In this document: positions 1 to 8,001 of the stretch, piece after piece | Layout: the number at the start of each line of letters is the position of its first letter | Numbering within the stretch: position 1 is the stretch's first letter | Source: Bacteroidales bacterium UBA5281 | GTDB taxonomy: Bacteria; Bacteroidota; Bacteroidia; Bacteroidales; Lentimicrobiaceae | Length of the DNA: 56,948 nt | Assembly: GCA_002410555.1 (NCBI GenBank) | Contig: DHSR01000059.1 | Span: 694-57,641, forward strand | Direction of reading: 5' to 3' | The notes under the pieces: model-generated | The model's database searches: none | Told to the model about the DNA's origin: nothing | Seen by the model: only the letters and a program-made list of their open reading frames with translations | Position numbers and translations under genes: made by a program

Positions 1-110
1 GGGCGGGGGGTGAGGTGCTTCTGTCCAGGATATATGTGTGGGTGATTAATTTTGCCGATTATTTGGGGAAGGTCAGTACGCTGAAGGGAAGTGTGACGGT
101 GGTGAGGTAG
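1..110 (+). CDS. C-terminal end of a T9SS type-B (gliding motility-associated) secreted protein, partial
   Basis: Only the last 35 codons are in the window, read in frame from base 3 to the TAG at 108-110. The peptide ends ...YVWVINFADYLGKVSTLKG followed by SVTVVR. The pattern aromatic-V-W-x-I-x-F-x-D, then a short turn, then G-x-V-T-V-hydrophobic-R at the very C-terminus is what I associate with the CHU_C / type-B T9SS sorting domain, which sends large secreted or surface proteins through the type IX system. The cargo part lies outside the window, so nothing can be said about its activity. It faces the GH18 gene tail to tail. The call rests on a short peptide and is tentative. Confidence 0.55.
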   Translation, partial: AGGEVLLSRIYVWVINFADYLGKVSTLKGSVTVVR

Positions 111-149
111 TGATGGGTGATCTGTGATCTGTGATGAGTGATCAGCAAA

Positions 150-218
150 TCTGGCGAAGGCATCAAATCATCAAATTCTATCCTGAGGTTTTCTCGAAGG
201 ACAACAAATCATCAAATC
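150..218. repeat. Imperfect direct repeat between two convergent genes
   Basis: Two copies of roughly 27 bp (150-177 and 192-218) share a GAAGG core followed by a CAAATCATCAAAT tract. A simpler TGATCTGTGATCTGTGATGAGTGATC run lies just upstream at 118-143. The second copy overlaps the stop codon (217-219) of the minus-strand GH18 gene. It looks like low-complexity slippage sequence. I see no terminator hairpin here although both neighbouring genes end at this point. Confidence 0.45.
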
Positions 219-2010
219 ACAGGTCCCCCACCAGAAGCTTTCTTGATACCATTTGATCTGAAACCTTCATCCTGATCACATATAATCCCGGTGCAAGATT
301 ATGCAATGGAATCCTTGCCATGCCTAAATTTGCATAGATGCTCATCATCAACCGGCCACTCAAATCATAAATTAGAATATTACTCTGAATTACCCCATCA
401 GAATACAACCTCACAAACACTTCATTGTGGGCTGGTTGAGGAAACAAGATTATATTATCGCTAAAAAAAGACTTATCAGGAAAACCCACCGATGGACAAG
501 CATAGTGTAAACTATATCCCGAACCGGTTGTCTGACCATCAGATTTAAAACGGAGCGTAAATGTTTCAGATGTTGTAATGGATGGAGGTGGCAAAACATC
601 CGCTGAAAGGGCATATAATAACGGTGCTGAAACATTAGACCCGTCATATATCCACAATGAATCATAGCCGGGTTCCAGGTTTAGCTGGCTGAAAGAGAGC
701 ACCAGAGGGCCACCACCTCTGCTTCTCACGGTTTCGGTGTAATTTTGATTGTTATCATAGTTTCTGAAAGGCCCTCCTGTATCAGTCAAACTGTCGTCAC
801 AGGCATCTGAATTTTCCTGAATGAACTTATCGGCAATAAGATCCCACAGTTCTGGGTGGCCATTATCATAACCCAGTGCCCATAGAGCTATTCCGCCGCC
901 CTCCCGGCGATTCACCAGATCATACTTGGCTGCCAGGCTGCGGGTATCATCGTAAAAACATTGTCGCCATCCTGAGGTGAAAAAACTAAAATAGGGATTA
1001 TAACTGTATTTGTCCCAATACAAATTTCCCCAATTGTAATATCCGCTGCTGTTATTCCGCATTACTCTATAGGTAACCGCCACACCCTGACCGGTGGTGA
1101 GCGCTGGTAAGATATTTCCATTCACCGGCCATTCCCGGCCATAGTATGGTTGGCCTAAAAGAAGTTTCTCAGCAGCCACGCCCTGATTTTGGTAATAGGT
1201 GAGTGAACTGGCGGATCCGTAAGGGAAAGTATAGGTAAGCGGCCACAAACCGGCAACCGGACCGGCGAGATTGCTTCCATTCCAGTAGTAATCATAGGCC
1301 ATTACGACAATAAAATCCAACACAGGAGCAATTGCAGGTACATTGAATGTATTGCTCCAGTTAACTGCAGGAGCGGCAATGCTCAGCTCAATATCCGGTA
1401 TGGCCTGTTTTAATGTTTGAGATAAAAACTGAATACAGGCTGTAAGTCCTGCCTGCTGAGCGGAAGGCACCGCTTCAAAATCCAGGTTAACCCCATGGGC
1501 TCCGCGGGATTGAATGCGATTAATTAGATTGTTTGCCAGGGTTTGTCGTGCCGTGGGATTGGCAAAAAAGGCTGAATGGCCAGAAAACAGCGTGACACAC
1601 AGATGAACTTTTACATCATGGGCCAGGGCAGTATCAATTACCGGATCAGTAGCCCATTCATGTTCAGAAACAGGGTTGCCGGTCAGGGGATCCACCTCGT
1701 AGGAGAAATAACATATATCTGTCAGCAAGTTCCATTGGTAGTTTTGCCAGACGCTGCCACTCCAAAAAGGATGATAACCAAAAACCCGTTTTAAGAGAGG
1801 TGCTGAATGCACTTTGACTTGTTTAAGTACCTTGCCCTGATAATGATTCAAACTATCGTAGTCAGCAGTTGACAAATTGCCCAGGGTATTCCATTCTGTC
1901 TGCTCTTCCTGGTGAATACTTATTTCCTGTGCAGTTACAAACCCAACTATGAGGAGTGACACCAGAGTTAAAAAAAATAGTGTTCTGAGTATGTAGTTAA
2001 AATTTTTCAT
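217..2010 (-). CDS. Secreted GH18-family protein with CUB domain and T9SS type-A sorting domain
   Basis: A 597-residue protein from the ATG at 2008-2010; an in-frame TTG 27 bases upstream is a poorer start because it would precede the signal peptide MKNFNYILRTLFFLTLVS...TAQ. The body is a GH18 TIM barrel (about residues 75-400) with the strand-4 segment HGVNLDFE and the strand-6 MAYDYYW. The usual DxxDxDxE is here H172-x-x-N175-x-D177-x-E179, so the proton-donor Glu and its neighbouring Asp are kept but the two outer acids are not. A CUB-like domain follows (CDDSLTDTGGPFRNY...GYSLHYACP). The C-terminus (FPQPAHNEVFVRL...GLYVIRMK...RKLLVGDL) is a type-A T9SS domain. It is probably exported and either attached to the surface or released, acting on a chitin- or peptidoglycan-like glycan. 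A binding-only role is possible given the altered motif. Confidence 0.87.
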   Translation of the reverse strand: MKNFNYILRTLFFLTLVSLLIVGFVTAQEISIHQEEQTEWNTLGNLSTADYDSLNHYQGKVLKQVKVHSAPLLKRVFGYHPFWSGSVWQNYQWNLLTDICYFSYEVDPLTGNPVSEHEWATDPVIDTALAHDVKVHLCVTLFSGHSAFFANPTARQTLANNLINRIQSRGAHGVNLDFEAVPSAQQAGLTACIQFLSQTLKQAIPDIELSIAAPAVNWSNTFNVPAIAPVLDFIVVMAYDYYWNGSNLAGPVAGLWPLTYTFPYGSASSLTYYQNQGVAAEKLLLGQPYYGREWPVNGNILPALTTGQGVAVTYRVMRNNSSGYYNWGNLYWDKYSYNPYFSFFTSGWRQCFYDDTRSLAAKYDLVNRREGGGIALWALGYDNGHPELWDLIADKFIQENSDACDDSLTDTGGPFRNYDNNQNYTETVRSRGGGPLVLSFSQLNLEPGYDSLWIYDGSNVSAPLLYALSADVLPPPSITTSETFTLRFKSDGQTTGSGYSLHYACPSVGFPDKSFFSDNIILFPQPAHNEVFVRLYSDGVIQSNILIYDLSGRLMMSIYANLGMARIPLHNLAPGLYVIRMKVSDQMVSRKLLVGDL

Positions 2011-2167
2011 ACTATTTAATTTAGTAAGAGCTGACAATCTGACACTTTAAGATTATATATGCTTCCCGTATATATTAAAATGCATAAGCAAGTAAAAGGC
2101 CTCCAATAAAGCTCGTGCACCGACGTACAAAAATTTAAAATGAATTCGCAGTTTCAATATCGGTAAT

Positions 2168-2515
2168 TTAATAAACAAGATGCATTTTACTTTTGTTACG
2201 CCAGCCGGCATCATAGCGGTTGTTCACAAAAAAGATCAGTAAGTCGGCATCGTAACGATTGTCTGCAAACCATATCTTTTTATTGGCATCGTACCGGTTG
2301 TCCACAAAGAACCACCGACCTTCAGTATTTACATCATACCGATTCCCAACCTTAAACACAAGCAGATCAGCATCATATCGATTATCCACCACATAAACCT
2401 TAAAATCAGCATCATACCGGTTGTTGCAGCTATACATCTTTTGAGCTGAAACTGCAGAATACATAAACAACGAGAGAAGTACAGCGCAAACGAGTTGCCT
2501 TAGCCTTATTTTCAT
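2168..2515 (-). CDS. Small secreted protein with six NRYD repeats
   Basis: A 115-residue protein with a clear signal peptide (MKIRLRQLVCAVLLSLFMYSAVSAQ). The mature part of about 90 residues is built from six copies of N-R-Y-D-A/V beginning at residue 32, spaced 13, 13, 15, 13 and 13 residues apart, each followed by a short hydrophobic strand such as DFKVYVVD, DLLVFKVG or KKIWFAD. The alternation of turn and strand suggests a small beta-solenoid or blade-like fold. It resembles short Bacteroidota proteins of unknown function with repeated YDAD segments (possibly DUF6150; not checked). The single Cys30 lies five residues after the predicted signal-peptidase I site and is not a lipobox. It stands alone, 33 bp downstream of trmN6 on the same strand. 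Function unknown. Confidence 0.78.
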   Translation of the reverse strand: MKIRLRQLVCAVLLSLFMYSAVSAQKMYSCNNRYDADFKVYVVDNRYDADLLVFKVGNRYDVNTEGRWFFVDNRYDANKKIWFADNRYDADLLIFFVNNRYDAGWRNKSKMHLVY

Positions 2516-2548
2516 GCATACAAAGCTAACACAATTATGCGCTTATTC

Positions 2549-3253
2549 CTAAAAATTAAGATAAAAGTCCCTGGTCAGCTTCTGATAGCTATCCGTATAG
2601 TTTCCGGATCGCTCTCTGATGGCCAGTTCTCCGGTGTGAACGGGCTGATAAATGGATGAAAACTCAAGCAATACGCGATTGGGTGCGGCATCGGGATAAG
2701 GTTGAACATTGAGCCTTCGCACCACTTTCAACCCTACAGCTTTTATCATAACAATAAATGGTTCAGCCTGTATGGCAGGAAGTACAAGGCCAAACCGGCC
2801 TGATTTACAAAGCAGGCGTGAGGCTCCGCTGATCAGATGCTTAAAAGGCAGAGAATTGTCATTGTGACGGGCCAGATTTCTGTCTGGAGAAGGAGCCTTG
2901 AGTGATCGGGAGAAAAAGGGCGGGTTGCTGATGATATAATCATATTTTAATGCATCGGTTAAAGCAAAATCCATGAAATCAACCACTTCTGCATTCAGTC
3001 TTTTTCCCCAGAGTGTGTTTAAAAAATTAAGTGTTGCCCGTTGAATTGCCTCATCGTGCACGTCAATGGCAGTAATATAAGCTTCAGAGCGTTGAGCCGC
3101 CATTAATGCAAGTATGCCGCACCCTGTTCCAATATCAAGCAAGGTTTTCGCCCCCTTAAAATCAGCCCAGGCACCCAGCAACACCGCATCGGTGCCCACT
3201 TTCATCGGACAGTTGCTATCGTCAACGGTAAATTGTTTAAAGGTAAAGGACAT
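2549..3253 (-). CDS. trmN6: tRNA1(Val) (adenine(37)-N6)-methyltransferase
   Basis: A 234-residue class I SAM-dependent methyltransferase of the YfiC/TrmN6 family, which makes m6A37 in tRNA-Val. The start is the ATG giving MSFTFKQFTV; the longer frame opens only with a TTG. The SAM-binding motif I is LLDIGTGCGILAL (about residues 38-50), the acidic motif II is ITAIDVHDEA, and the catalytic NPPF sits at residues 110-113. The N-terminal F-x-Q-F...C-x-M-K-V-G-T-D-A-V-L-L-G is typical of the family. The gene follows rimM by 39 bp on the same strand, which fits an rpsP-rimM-trmN6 translation and RNA-modification operon. Confidence 0.9.
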   Translation of the reverse strand: MSFTFKQFTVDDSNCPMKVGTDAVLLGAWADFKGAKTLLDIGTGCGILALMAAQRSEAYITAIDVHDEAIQRATLNFLNTLWGKRLNAEVVDFMDFALTDALKYDYIISNPPFFSRSLKAPSPDRNLARHNDNSLPFKHLISGASRLLCKSGRFGLVLPAIQAEPFIVMIKAVGLKVVRRLNVQPYPDAAPNRVLLEFSSIYQPVHTGELAIRERSGNYTDSYQKLTRDFYLNF

Positions 3254-3292
3254 GGTGCATGCAGGCAGGATGAAGGATACGGGCAAAGCCAG

Positions 3293-3814
3293 CTATTCGA
3301 GATACATAGCTATCAGGCCTTCCGGCGCATTTACATGGATGATTTTATTCTCCCTGTCAACAGCAGTGATAATCTCGTCAGTTATTGGAATAAGTATTTC
3401 TTTTTTACCGCGCAAAATGCGCAGAATGGCCTGATGAGGATATTCGAGCACTTCCTCTACCCTTCCGGTTTCGCCAAAATTCAGATCAATTACCTGGTAA
3501 TTTTTTATTTCATGATAATAGAAACGATCGCCAGTTAGCCTGGGCAATTGTTCAATGGGAAGAAAAAGCTCACAACCCAAAAGTATTGAAGCCTGTTCTG
3601 TATTATCAATATCCTGAAACTCAATAACTGCTCGTAAGTTATGGCGCAATTCAAGTTTTAAAATAAAAAATGGAATCAGTTGACCGTTCATTTGAACGAA
3701 AACTGATTCCAGATTTTGGTAATTTTCAGGCTCATCCACGTCAAGCTGAACAAGCACAGCACCTTTGGAAGCAAATAAGCGGAGTATTTTTCCGAGATAA
3801 AAGTAACCTTCCAT
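3293..3814 (-). CDS. rimM: Ribosome maturation factor RimM
   Basis: A 173-residue protein with the start at the ATG giving MEGYFYLGKILRLF; the TTG four codons upstream is less likely. The N-terminal half is the RimM beta-barrel (GYFYLGKI...GAVLVQLDVDE...FFILKLE). The C-terminal half is a PRC-barrel with the expected linker FYYHEIKNYQVID and the closing ILIPITDEIITAVDRENKIIHVNAPEGL. RimM helps mature the 30S head and binds near bS19. It lies 20 bp downstream of rpsP, the usual arrangement. Length and motifs are normal. Confidence 0.95.
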   Translation of the reverse strand: MEGYFYLGKILRLFASKGAVLVQLDVDEPENYQNLESVFVQMNGQLIPFFILKLELRHNLRAVIEFQDIDNTEQASILLGCELFLPIEQLPRLTGDRFYYHEIKNYQVIDLNFGETGRVEEVLEYPHQAILRILRGKKEILIPITDEIITAVDRENKIIHVNAPEGLIAMYLE

Positions 3815-3834
3815 AGGCAGCAACAGAATTCGGA

Positions 3835-4575
3835 CTATTCTGACTTAGGTTCTTCCTTTGCCGGATCTTTGGCAACGGGTTCTTCCTTAGCAGGCTCTTC
3901 AGCAACCGGTTCTTCCTTAGCAGGCTCTTCAGCAACGGGTTCTTCCTTAGCAGGCTCTTCAGCAACGGGTTCTTCCTTAGCAGGTTCTTCAGCAACGGAT
4001 TCTTCCTTAGCAGGTTCTTCAGCAACCGGTTGTTCTTTTACCGGCGCGCTTTCAATAATGACATCAGTTTCAGCAGTTACTTCCTCCTCCCGGGCCGGCT
4101 CAGCAGCTTCAGCTTCTTTTTGACGTTTCCTGGCGATCTCAGCTGCACGGGCTTCGTTAACCTTAATTTCTTCTTCGAGTCGTTTTTTCTGCATTTCACG
4201 CTCTAATTGAAGGTCTGATTTAACCGCACTGCTTAGCCTGGCTTCTTTACTCTCTTTCCATTCGTTAAAACGAACTTCTGCCATTTCTTTGGTGAAAGCA
4301 TTCTTGGCAACCCCCTTCATCAGGTGGTTATAAAAGAGCACGCCTTCATGCGATAAAATATTTTTTACCGTTGGGGTAGGTGTGGCTCCTTTGGTAATCC
4401 ACGAATAAGCTCTTTCAAAGTCAAGTATAATCTCGGCAGGCTTGGCTACCGGATTGTACGTGCCAATCTTTTCGATGAATCTTCCATCGCGGGGTGCACG
4501 ACCATCCGCAATTACAATGTGATAAAAAGGGCGTCCCTTTTTACCAAACCGTTGTAATCTGATTTTTGTTGGCAT
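3835..4575 (-). CDS. rpsP: 30S ribosomal protein bS16 with long repetitive acidic C-terminal tail
   Basis: A 246-residue protein. Residues 1-85 are ordinary bS16 (MPTKIRLQRFGKKGRPFYHIVIAD, then R-D-G-R-F-I-E-K-I-G-T-Y-N-P). A helical, charged extension follows (about 86-160, KRLEEEIKVNEARAAEIARKRQKEAEAAE), then a Glu/Pro/Ala tail of ten-residue repeats AEEPAKEEPV from about residue 183 to 242. Standard bS16 is 80-90 residues; Bacteroidota homologues often carry an extension, but here the last 60 residues are a recent tandem expansion. It heads the rpsP-rimM-trmN6 set. A TTACTTTG box on the minus strand at 4624-4631 could be its -7 element. Confidence 0.96.
   Translation of the reverse strand: MPTKIRLQRFGKKGRPFYHIVIADGRAPRDGRFIEKIGTYNPVAKPAEIILDFERAYSWITKGATPTPTVKNILSHEGVLFYNHLMKGVAKNAFTKEMAEVRFNEWKESKEARLSSAVKSDLQLEREMQKKRLEEEIKVNEARAAEIARKRQKEAEAAEPAREEEVTAETDVIIESAPVKEQPVAEEPAKEESVAEEPAKEEPVAEEPAKEEPVAEEPAKEEPVAEEPAKEEPVAKDPAKEEPKSE
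3850..4029. repeat. 30-bp tandem repeat inside rpsP, six copies
   Basis: Six contiguous 30-bp units run from 3850 to 4029, each built on TTCTTCCTTAGCAGG then TTCTTCAGCAACGGG on the plus strand. The middle four differ from one another at only one or two positions, while the first unit (3850-3879) is more diverged. Each unit encodes ten residues, so copy-number changes keep frame. The near identity points to slippage or recombination, as in a VNTR. Confidence 0.92.
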
Positions 4576-4623
4576 AAAAAAATGATTTAATGATTGTTAA
4601 GGCTATTTTTTAAAACAAGGGTG

Positions 4624-4631
4624 CAAAGTAA
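4624..4631 (-). promoter_or_regulatory. Candidate -7 box upstream of rpsP
   Basis: The minus strand reads TTACTTTG, one mismatch from the Bacteroidota -7 consensus TAnnTTTG, about 50 bases before the rpsP start codon. I see no convincing -33 TTTG at the right spacing. Weak but positionally sensible. Confidence 0.35.
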
Positions 4632-4825
4632 CTACTTTTTGCTGAGATAAAAAAGCAGTAACCAATATTTTTAATCTGATCTGATATCATTTAAGGAAGT
4701 TTAAAGATGAAAAGAAGATTTATCCTCAAAAACACAGTTCAGGGATTTCAGGAACGAACAAAAACTAACACATTACTGTAAGGGAACAATTTTTGATTGA
4801 AACAACTTTCAAATCCTTCTCTTTG

Positions 4826-5584
4826 ATGGCTGATGATGTAAAATTATTGCGTTCCTCGCTACTAACAGCAGTGCTGCTGGTTGGAATTATGTGGATTACA
4901 AAGGGAATGGAGTTAATAGGGGGCTTTTCTTTGTCGTGGCTTGGAATTTTGCCACTTCAGACCAAAGGACTACCTGGAATATTACTTTCGCCTTTACTAC
5001 ATGCCGATTTGGCACATCTGACTGCCAATTCCACCCCGATGTTTTTTCTTGGAGCTGCATTGTTTTACTTTTATCGAAGGCATGCCTGGAATATTTTGAT
5101 TTTATCGTGGTTGCTCACCGGAATATGGGTATGGCTGTTTGCCCGCGGAAACAGTTATCATATTGGCGCCAGCGGAGTTGTCTATGCATTGGCAGCTTTT
5201 CATTTTACTGGAGGTCTTTTACGAAAGGAGCCCCGGCTTATGGCTTTTAGCCTTCTGGTAATATTTCTTTATGGAAGTATGGTCTGGGGTATTTTCCCCG
5301 ATTTCTTCCCAAAAAAGAACATTTCCTGGGAATCACACCTAATGGGTGCTGTGGCAGGTATACTCCTTGCTTTTCACTACAGACAAAATGGACCGCAACC
5401 TAAAAAATATTCCTGGGATTTTGAAGAGGAGGATGAAGATGAGTTTAGTGGAGACAATAATCAAACAGGAAAAGATGTGCTGCCAATAGATGAAACAGGT
5501 AAACAAATCTCCTCACCTATTTCCAATGAAAAACAAAACATTGTATACCACTACAAATCAGATAAAAAAGATCAGAAATCATAG
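4826..5584 (+). CDS. Rhomboid family intramembrane serine protease
   Basis: A 252-residue membrane protein, start taken at the ATG giving MADDVKLLRSS; an upstream in-frame TTG at 4793 would add 11 residues. About six hydrophobic segments are visible. The catalytic Ser is in HIGASGVVYAL (Ser116) and the catalytic His in WESHLMGAVAG (His171), which form the rhomboid Ser-His dyad. HADLAHLTANS is the H-x-x-x-H-x-x-x-N signature. The last 65 residues form a very acidic soluble tail (FEEEDEDEFSGDNN...). It cleaves membrane proteins within the bilayer; the substrate is unknown. It is divergent from rpsP and convergent with the TPR gene, with which it leaves only 7 bp. Confidence 0.9.
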   Translation: MADDVKLLRSSLLTAVLLVGIMWITKGMELIGGFSLSWLGILPLQTKGLPGILLSPLLHADLAHLTANSTPMFFLGAALFYFYRRHAWNILILSWLLTGIWVWLFARGNSYHIGASGVVYALAAFHFTGGLLRKEPRLMAFSLLVIFLYGSMVWGIFPDFFPKKNISWESHLMGAVAGILLAFHYRQNGPQPKKYSWDFEEEDEDEFSGDNNQTGKDVLPIDETGKQISSPISNEKQNIVYHYKSDKKDQKS

Positions 5585-5591
5585 TATTACT

Positions 5592-6923
5592 TTAAGGTAT
5601 TCTGGTTTTGCCAAGAAAGATTAATAACAAAAGTAACAGTACAAAAACCATTGCTACCGGAGCTACCCATAAATAGATATTATTGTATTTTGATTTCTTT
5701 TCTGCATTACTATTATTCCATAAGAAATCTTCGTCTTCAATATTTTTCCAGGTTGAGTCCAGGGTAGTATTATACAATGAAAGATACTTTTCGGAACTGT
5801 CAATTTTTTGCATTGCGGCATATGTAATCATTTGATTGGAGTACATCTTTCGAAGCTCCTGGCGCAAACGAAGTTGCTGAGCAATGGTTATTCCCTGGTA
5901 AAAATAAGCAGACGCTTCTTTGAAATCGCCCTTTTTAATAAGCAATTCTCCGATAGAATTTAATGAAATGGCAGTACTTCGCTTGTCACCGAGTATTTGA
6001 TTATACTTCAGAGCCTGAAAAAAGGAATTCAAGGCTCTGTCAAAATCATTGTAACGGATATAGATGTTCCCCAGGTTATTCAGTGTGGTAGCCAGCCCGG
6101 CCAGATCGCGCAGATCATCGCGCAACGCCAGTGCCTGATTAAAGTAATCAAGAGCTAGTGCATTTTGATAAGTATTCTGATAAATTCCACCAATATTGTT
6201 CAGGCAATAAGCGCGGCTATATTGATCGTTGATCAGTTCAGACAATCGCAGGGCACTTTTGAGGTCGTCCATGGCTGGATCATAATTGCGTTCATTCAGT
6301 TTAACCGTACTCATATTTATCAGTGCATCAATACATTTGGATGTATCAGCATGTTGCTTTGCAATCGTATATACACGATCAAAGGCAGCTAAGGCCCGGG
6401 AATTTTCACCCATATAACTGTACATGGTACCAATGTTGATTAACCCGCTGGTTGATCCCACAGTGTCGCCCAGTGCCAGTTTCATATCGATGGATCGCTT
6501 AAAATAATCTAGTGCTTTAGGATAATCACTCTTTTCCTGATAAAGCACTCCAATATTATTTAAGCTGGCGGCAATTCCGGTTTTATCTCCCAGTTTAGTA
6601 TAAAGCAGATAGGCGGAATCAAACTGTTTGGAAGCGGTTTCAAGATCACCGGTCATAAAATTCAACACCCCGTTAAAGCGATAAGCTTTTGCCATAGATG
6701 GCTCGTGATCTTGCCTGCAGGCATCCGAAAGCGCCTTACCGGCAAGAGAAAACGATTTTTCAACATCAGAATTCCGGTAGAGTTCTGCTTCTTTCAACAC
6801 CACCTCTACTGAAGGCAACACCTGTGCGGATGTCAGTCCAAAAGCACCAAACACCAAAAGGAGCACACCTATGAACTTCAATAAGTTCCTGAATTTCCGG
6901 TGGTATGTTTGTAGTTGTTTCAC
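5592..6923 (-). CDS. TPR-repeat protein with signal sequence and C-terminal membrane anchor
   Basis: A 443-residue protein starting at GTG, 5 bp after the stop of the HhH gene. An N-terminal hydrophobic segment (about residues 15-33, ending TSAQ) is a signal peptide or anchor. About seven or eight tetratricopeptide repeats follow, with typical helices such as ASLNNIGVLYQEKSDYPKALDYFKRSI and TTLNNLGNIYIRYNDFDRALNSFFQAL. A transmembrane helix near the C-terminus (YLWVAPVAMVFVLLLLLLIFLG) is followed by only five residues. The layout is like the sensor half of Bacteroidota TPR histidine kinases, but it ends before any kinase domain. It is probably a periplasmic scaffold. Confidence 0.83.
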   Translation of the reverse strand: MKQLQTYHRKFRNLLKFIGVLLLVFGAFGLTSAQVLPSVEVVLKEAELYRNSDVEKSFSLAGKALSDACRQDHEPSMAKAYRFNGVLNFMTGDLETASKQFDSAYLLYTKLGDKTGIAASLNNIGVLYQEKSDYPKALDYFKRSIDMKLALGDTVGSTSGLINIGTMYSYMGENSRALAAFDRVYTIAKQHADTSKCIDALINMSTVKLNERNYDPAMDDLKSALRLSELINDQYSRAYCLNNIGGIYQNTYQNALALDYFNQALALRDDLRDLAGLATTLNNLGNIYIRYNDFDRALNSFFQALKYNQILGDKRSTAISLNSIGELLIKKGDFKEASAYFYQGITIAQQLRLRQELRKMYSNQMITYAAMQKIDSSEKYLSLYNTTLDSTWKNIEDEDFLWNNSNAEKKSKYNNIYLWVAPVAMVFVLLLLLLIFLGKTRIP

Positions 6924-6928
6924 CTCAG

Positions 6929-7846
6929 CTAATGTATGGAAATATATGGTAACAATTTATAATATAATTCATCGTAAATTAAAGGGATATTTTTAATGTC
7001 AGCCGGACTGGCAAAAGCTCCCTTTCTTATACGCGCATCCACCAGTGCTTTGGCAATGTAATAATCAATGTAAGGATGGGCCCGCAAATCTTCCAATGAA
7101 GCTGTATTTACATTGAATTTCCGGATAAGGGTGGTATCTACAAATACGCCTTTGCTCATTTGAGCATAGCGGGCACTGTCCATACCATATACTTCGAGCA
7201 ATTGCCTGGCATCTGCAAATCCACCCAACTTTTCACGATAGCGTATAATACGCCGGGCAAATGCTGGACCTATGCCCCTTACTTTAACCAGCGTAGCAGA
7301 ATCGGAAGAATTCAGTTCTGCTGTAAATTGCTCATAAACAGGATAATTTCCTTTATTCTCTCTTTCCGCAGATGGGTAAGTTGAAGTTTGAGCTGATATA
7401 TTTATGTATGGCTCAAGTATATCATATACCTCATCATTGAATGCATATAGCCTTTTCAGATCTTCGGTCACTTTAAACCGGCCTCCTCTTTCTCTGTACT
7501 TTATAATACTTTCTGCCTGACGAGCCGAAAATCCGAGTGCCATCCAACCCTGTTTATCCAACACATTTGGATCAAACGGGAAGGGTGTAAACTTTGCCCT
7601 TCCGGCCGATTTATCAGGCTCATTGAAATCAAAATCCTGCTGACTAACGGCTGACTTTATCTTATCCATTTGCATAAACTCTTCAATCTCGGCGGCAAAT
7701 TCTTCCCGGTTCAAGATACCGGGCTGTTCTCTGGAAGCATATATTGCCGGCAAAAGTATTACTACCACGATAAGCACAACCAAAAAAAGGATGGCATTAC
7801 GTTCTGATTTGCCAAAGCTTAGAAAATCTTTAAGCTGTTGCTTCAC
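6929..7846 (-). CDS. Membrane-anchored helix-hairpin-helix protein (ComEA-like)
   Basis: A 305-residue protein with a GTG start, 11 bp downstream of the 47-aa small-subunit gene. After a short cytoplasmic segment there is one transmembrane helix (NAILFLVVLIVVVILLPAIY, about residues 17-36). Three HhH-type units follow: DKQGWMALGFSARQAESIIKYRERGG, SSDSATLVKVRGIGPAFARRIIRYREKLGG and NTASLEDLRAHPYIDYYIAKALVDAR. The middle one, with V-R-G-I-G-P-A-F-A-R-R-I, is the classic DNA-binding hairpin seen in ComEA. It may bind DNA on the periplasmic side. The operon context with a transporter gives no further clue. Confidence 0.87.
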   Translation of the reverse strand: MKQQLKDFLSFGKSERNAILFLVVLIVVVILLPAIYASREQPGILNREEFAAEIEEFMQMDKIKSAVSQQDFDFNEPDKSAGRAKFTPFPFDPNVLDKQGWMALGFSARQAESIIKYRERGGRFKVTEDLKRLYAFNDEVYDILEPYINISAQTSTYPSAERENKGNYPVYEQFTAELNSSDSATLVKVRGIGPAFARRIIRYREKLGGFADARQLLEVYGMDSARYAQMSKGVFVDTTLIRKFNVNTASLEDLRAHPYIDYYIAKALVDARIRKGAFASPADIKNIPLIYDELYYKLLPYISIH

Positions 7847-7857
7847 ATTTCACTTTA

Positions 7858-8001
7858 TTAACGTTCCACATCGTCATTTTCGCTATATGAATCAGGTTCG
7901 ACCATAGGCTTAGTTACCAATACCTTATAAAAGAACCAGCCGGCCAATGCGGTAACCGAGACCTGAACCGTTATCATCAATATTAAAGCAGAAGTGTTCA
8001 T
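7858..8001 (-). CDS. Small single-TM subunit of NSS transporter (MetS-like)
   Basis: A 47-residue protein too short for a normal ORF scan. Its ATG (7999-8001) shares one base with the TAA of the symporter gene (minus strand TAATG), so the two are translationally coupled. It begins MNTSALILMITVQVSVTAL, has one transmembrane helix (about residues 5-27, ending GWFFYKVL) and a short acidic tail ending ENDDVER. Small proteins of this kind directly after NSS symporters are known as the MetS or methionine/alanine importer small subunit, needed for uptake by the MetP type. The match here is by position, size and topology. Confidence 0.82.
   Translation of the reverse strand: MNTSALILMITVQVSVTALAGWFFYKVLVTKPMVEPDSYSENDDVER

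Noticed and set aside
3850..4029. Possible CRISPR-like array
   Set aside because: The units are contiguous with no spacers and encode in-frame peptide repeats inside rpsP.
3741..4123. Open frames on both strands over the rpsP repeat (repetitive Leu/Lys and Ser/Ala proteins)
   Set aside because: They only reflect the 30-bp tandem array read in other phases; rpsP is the real gene.
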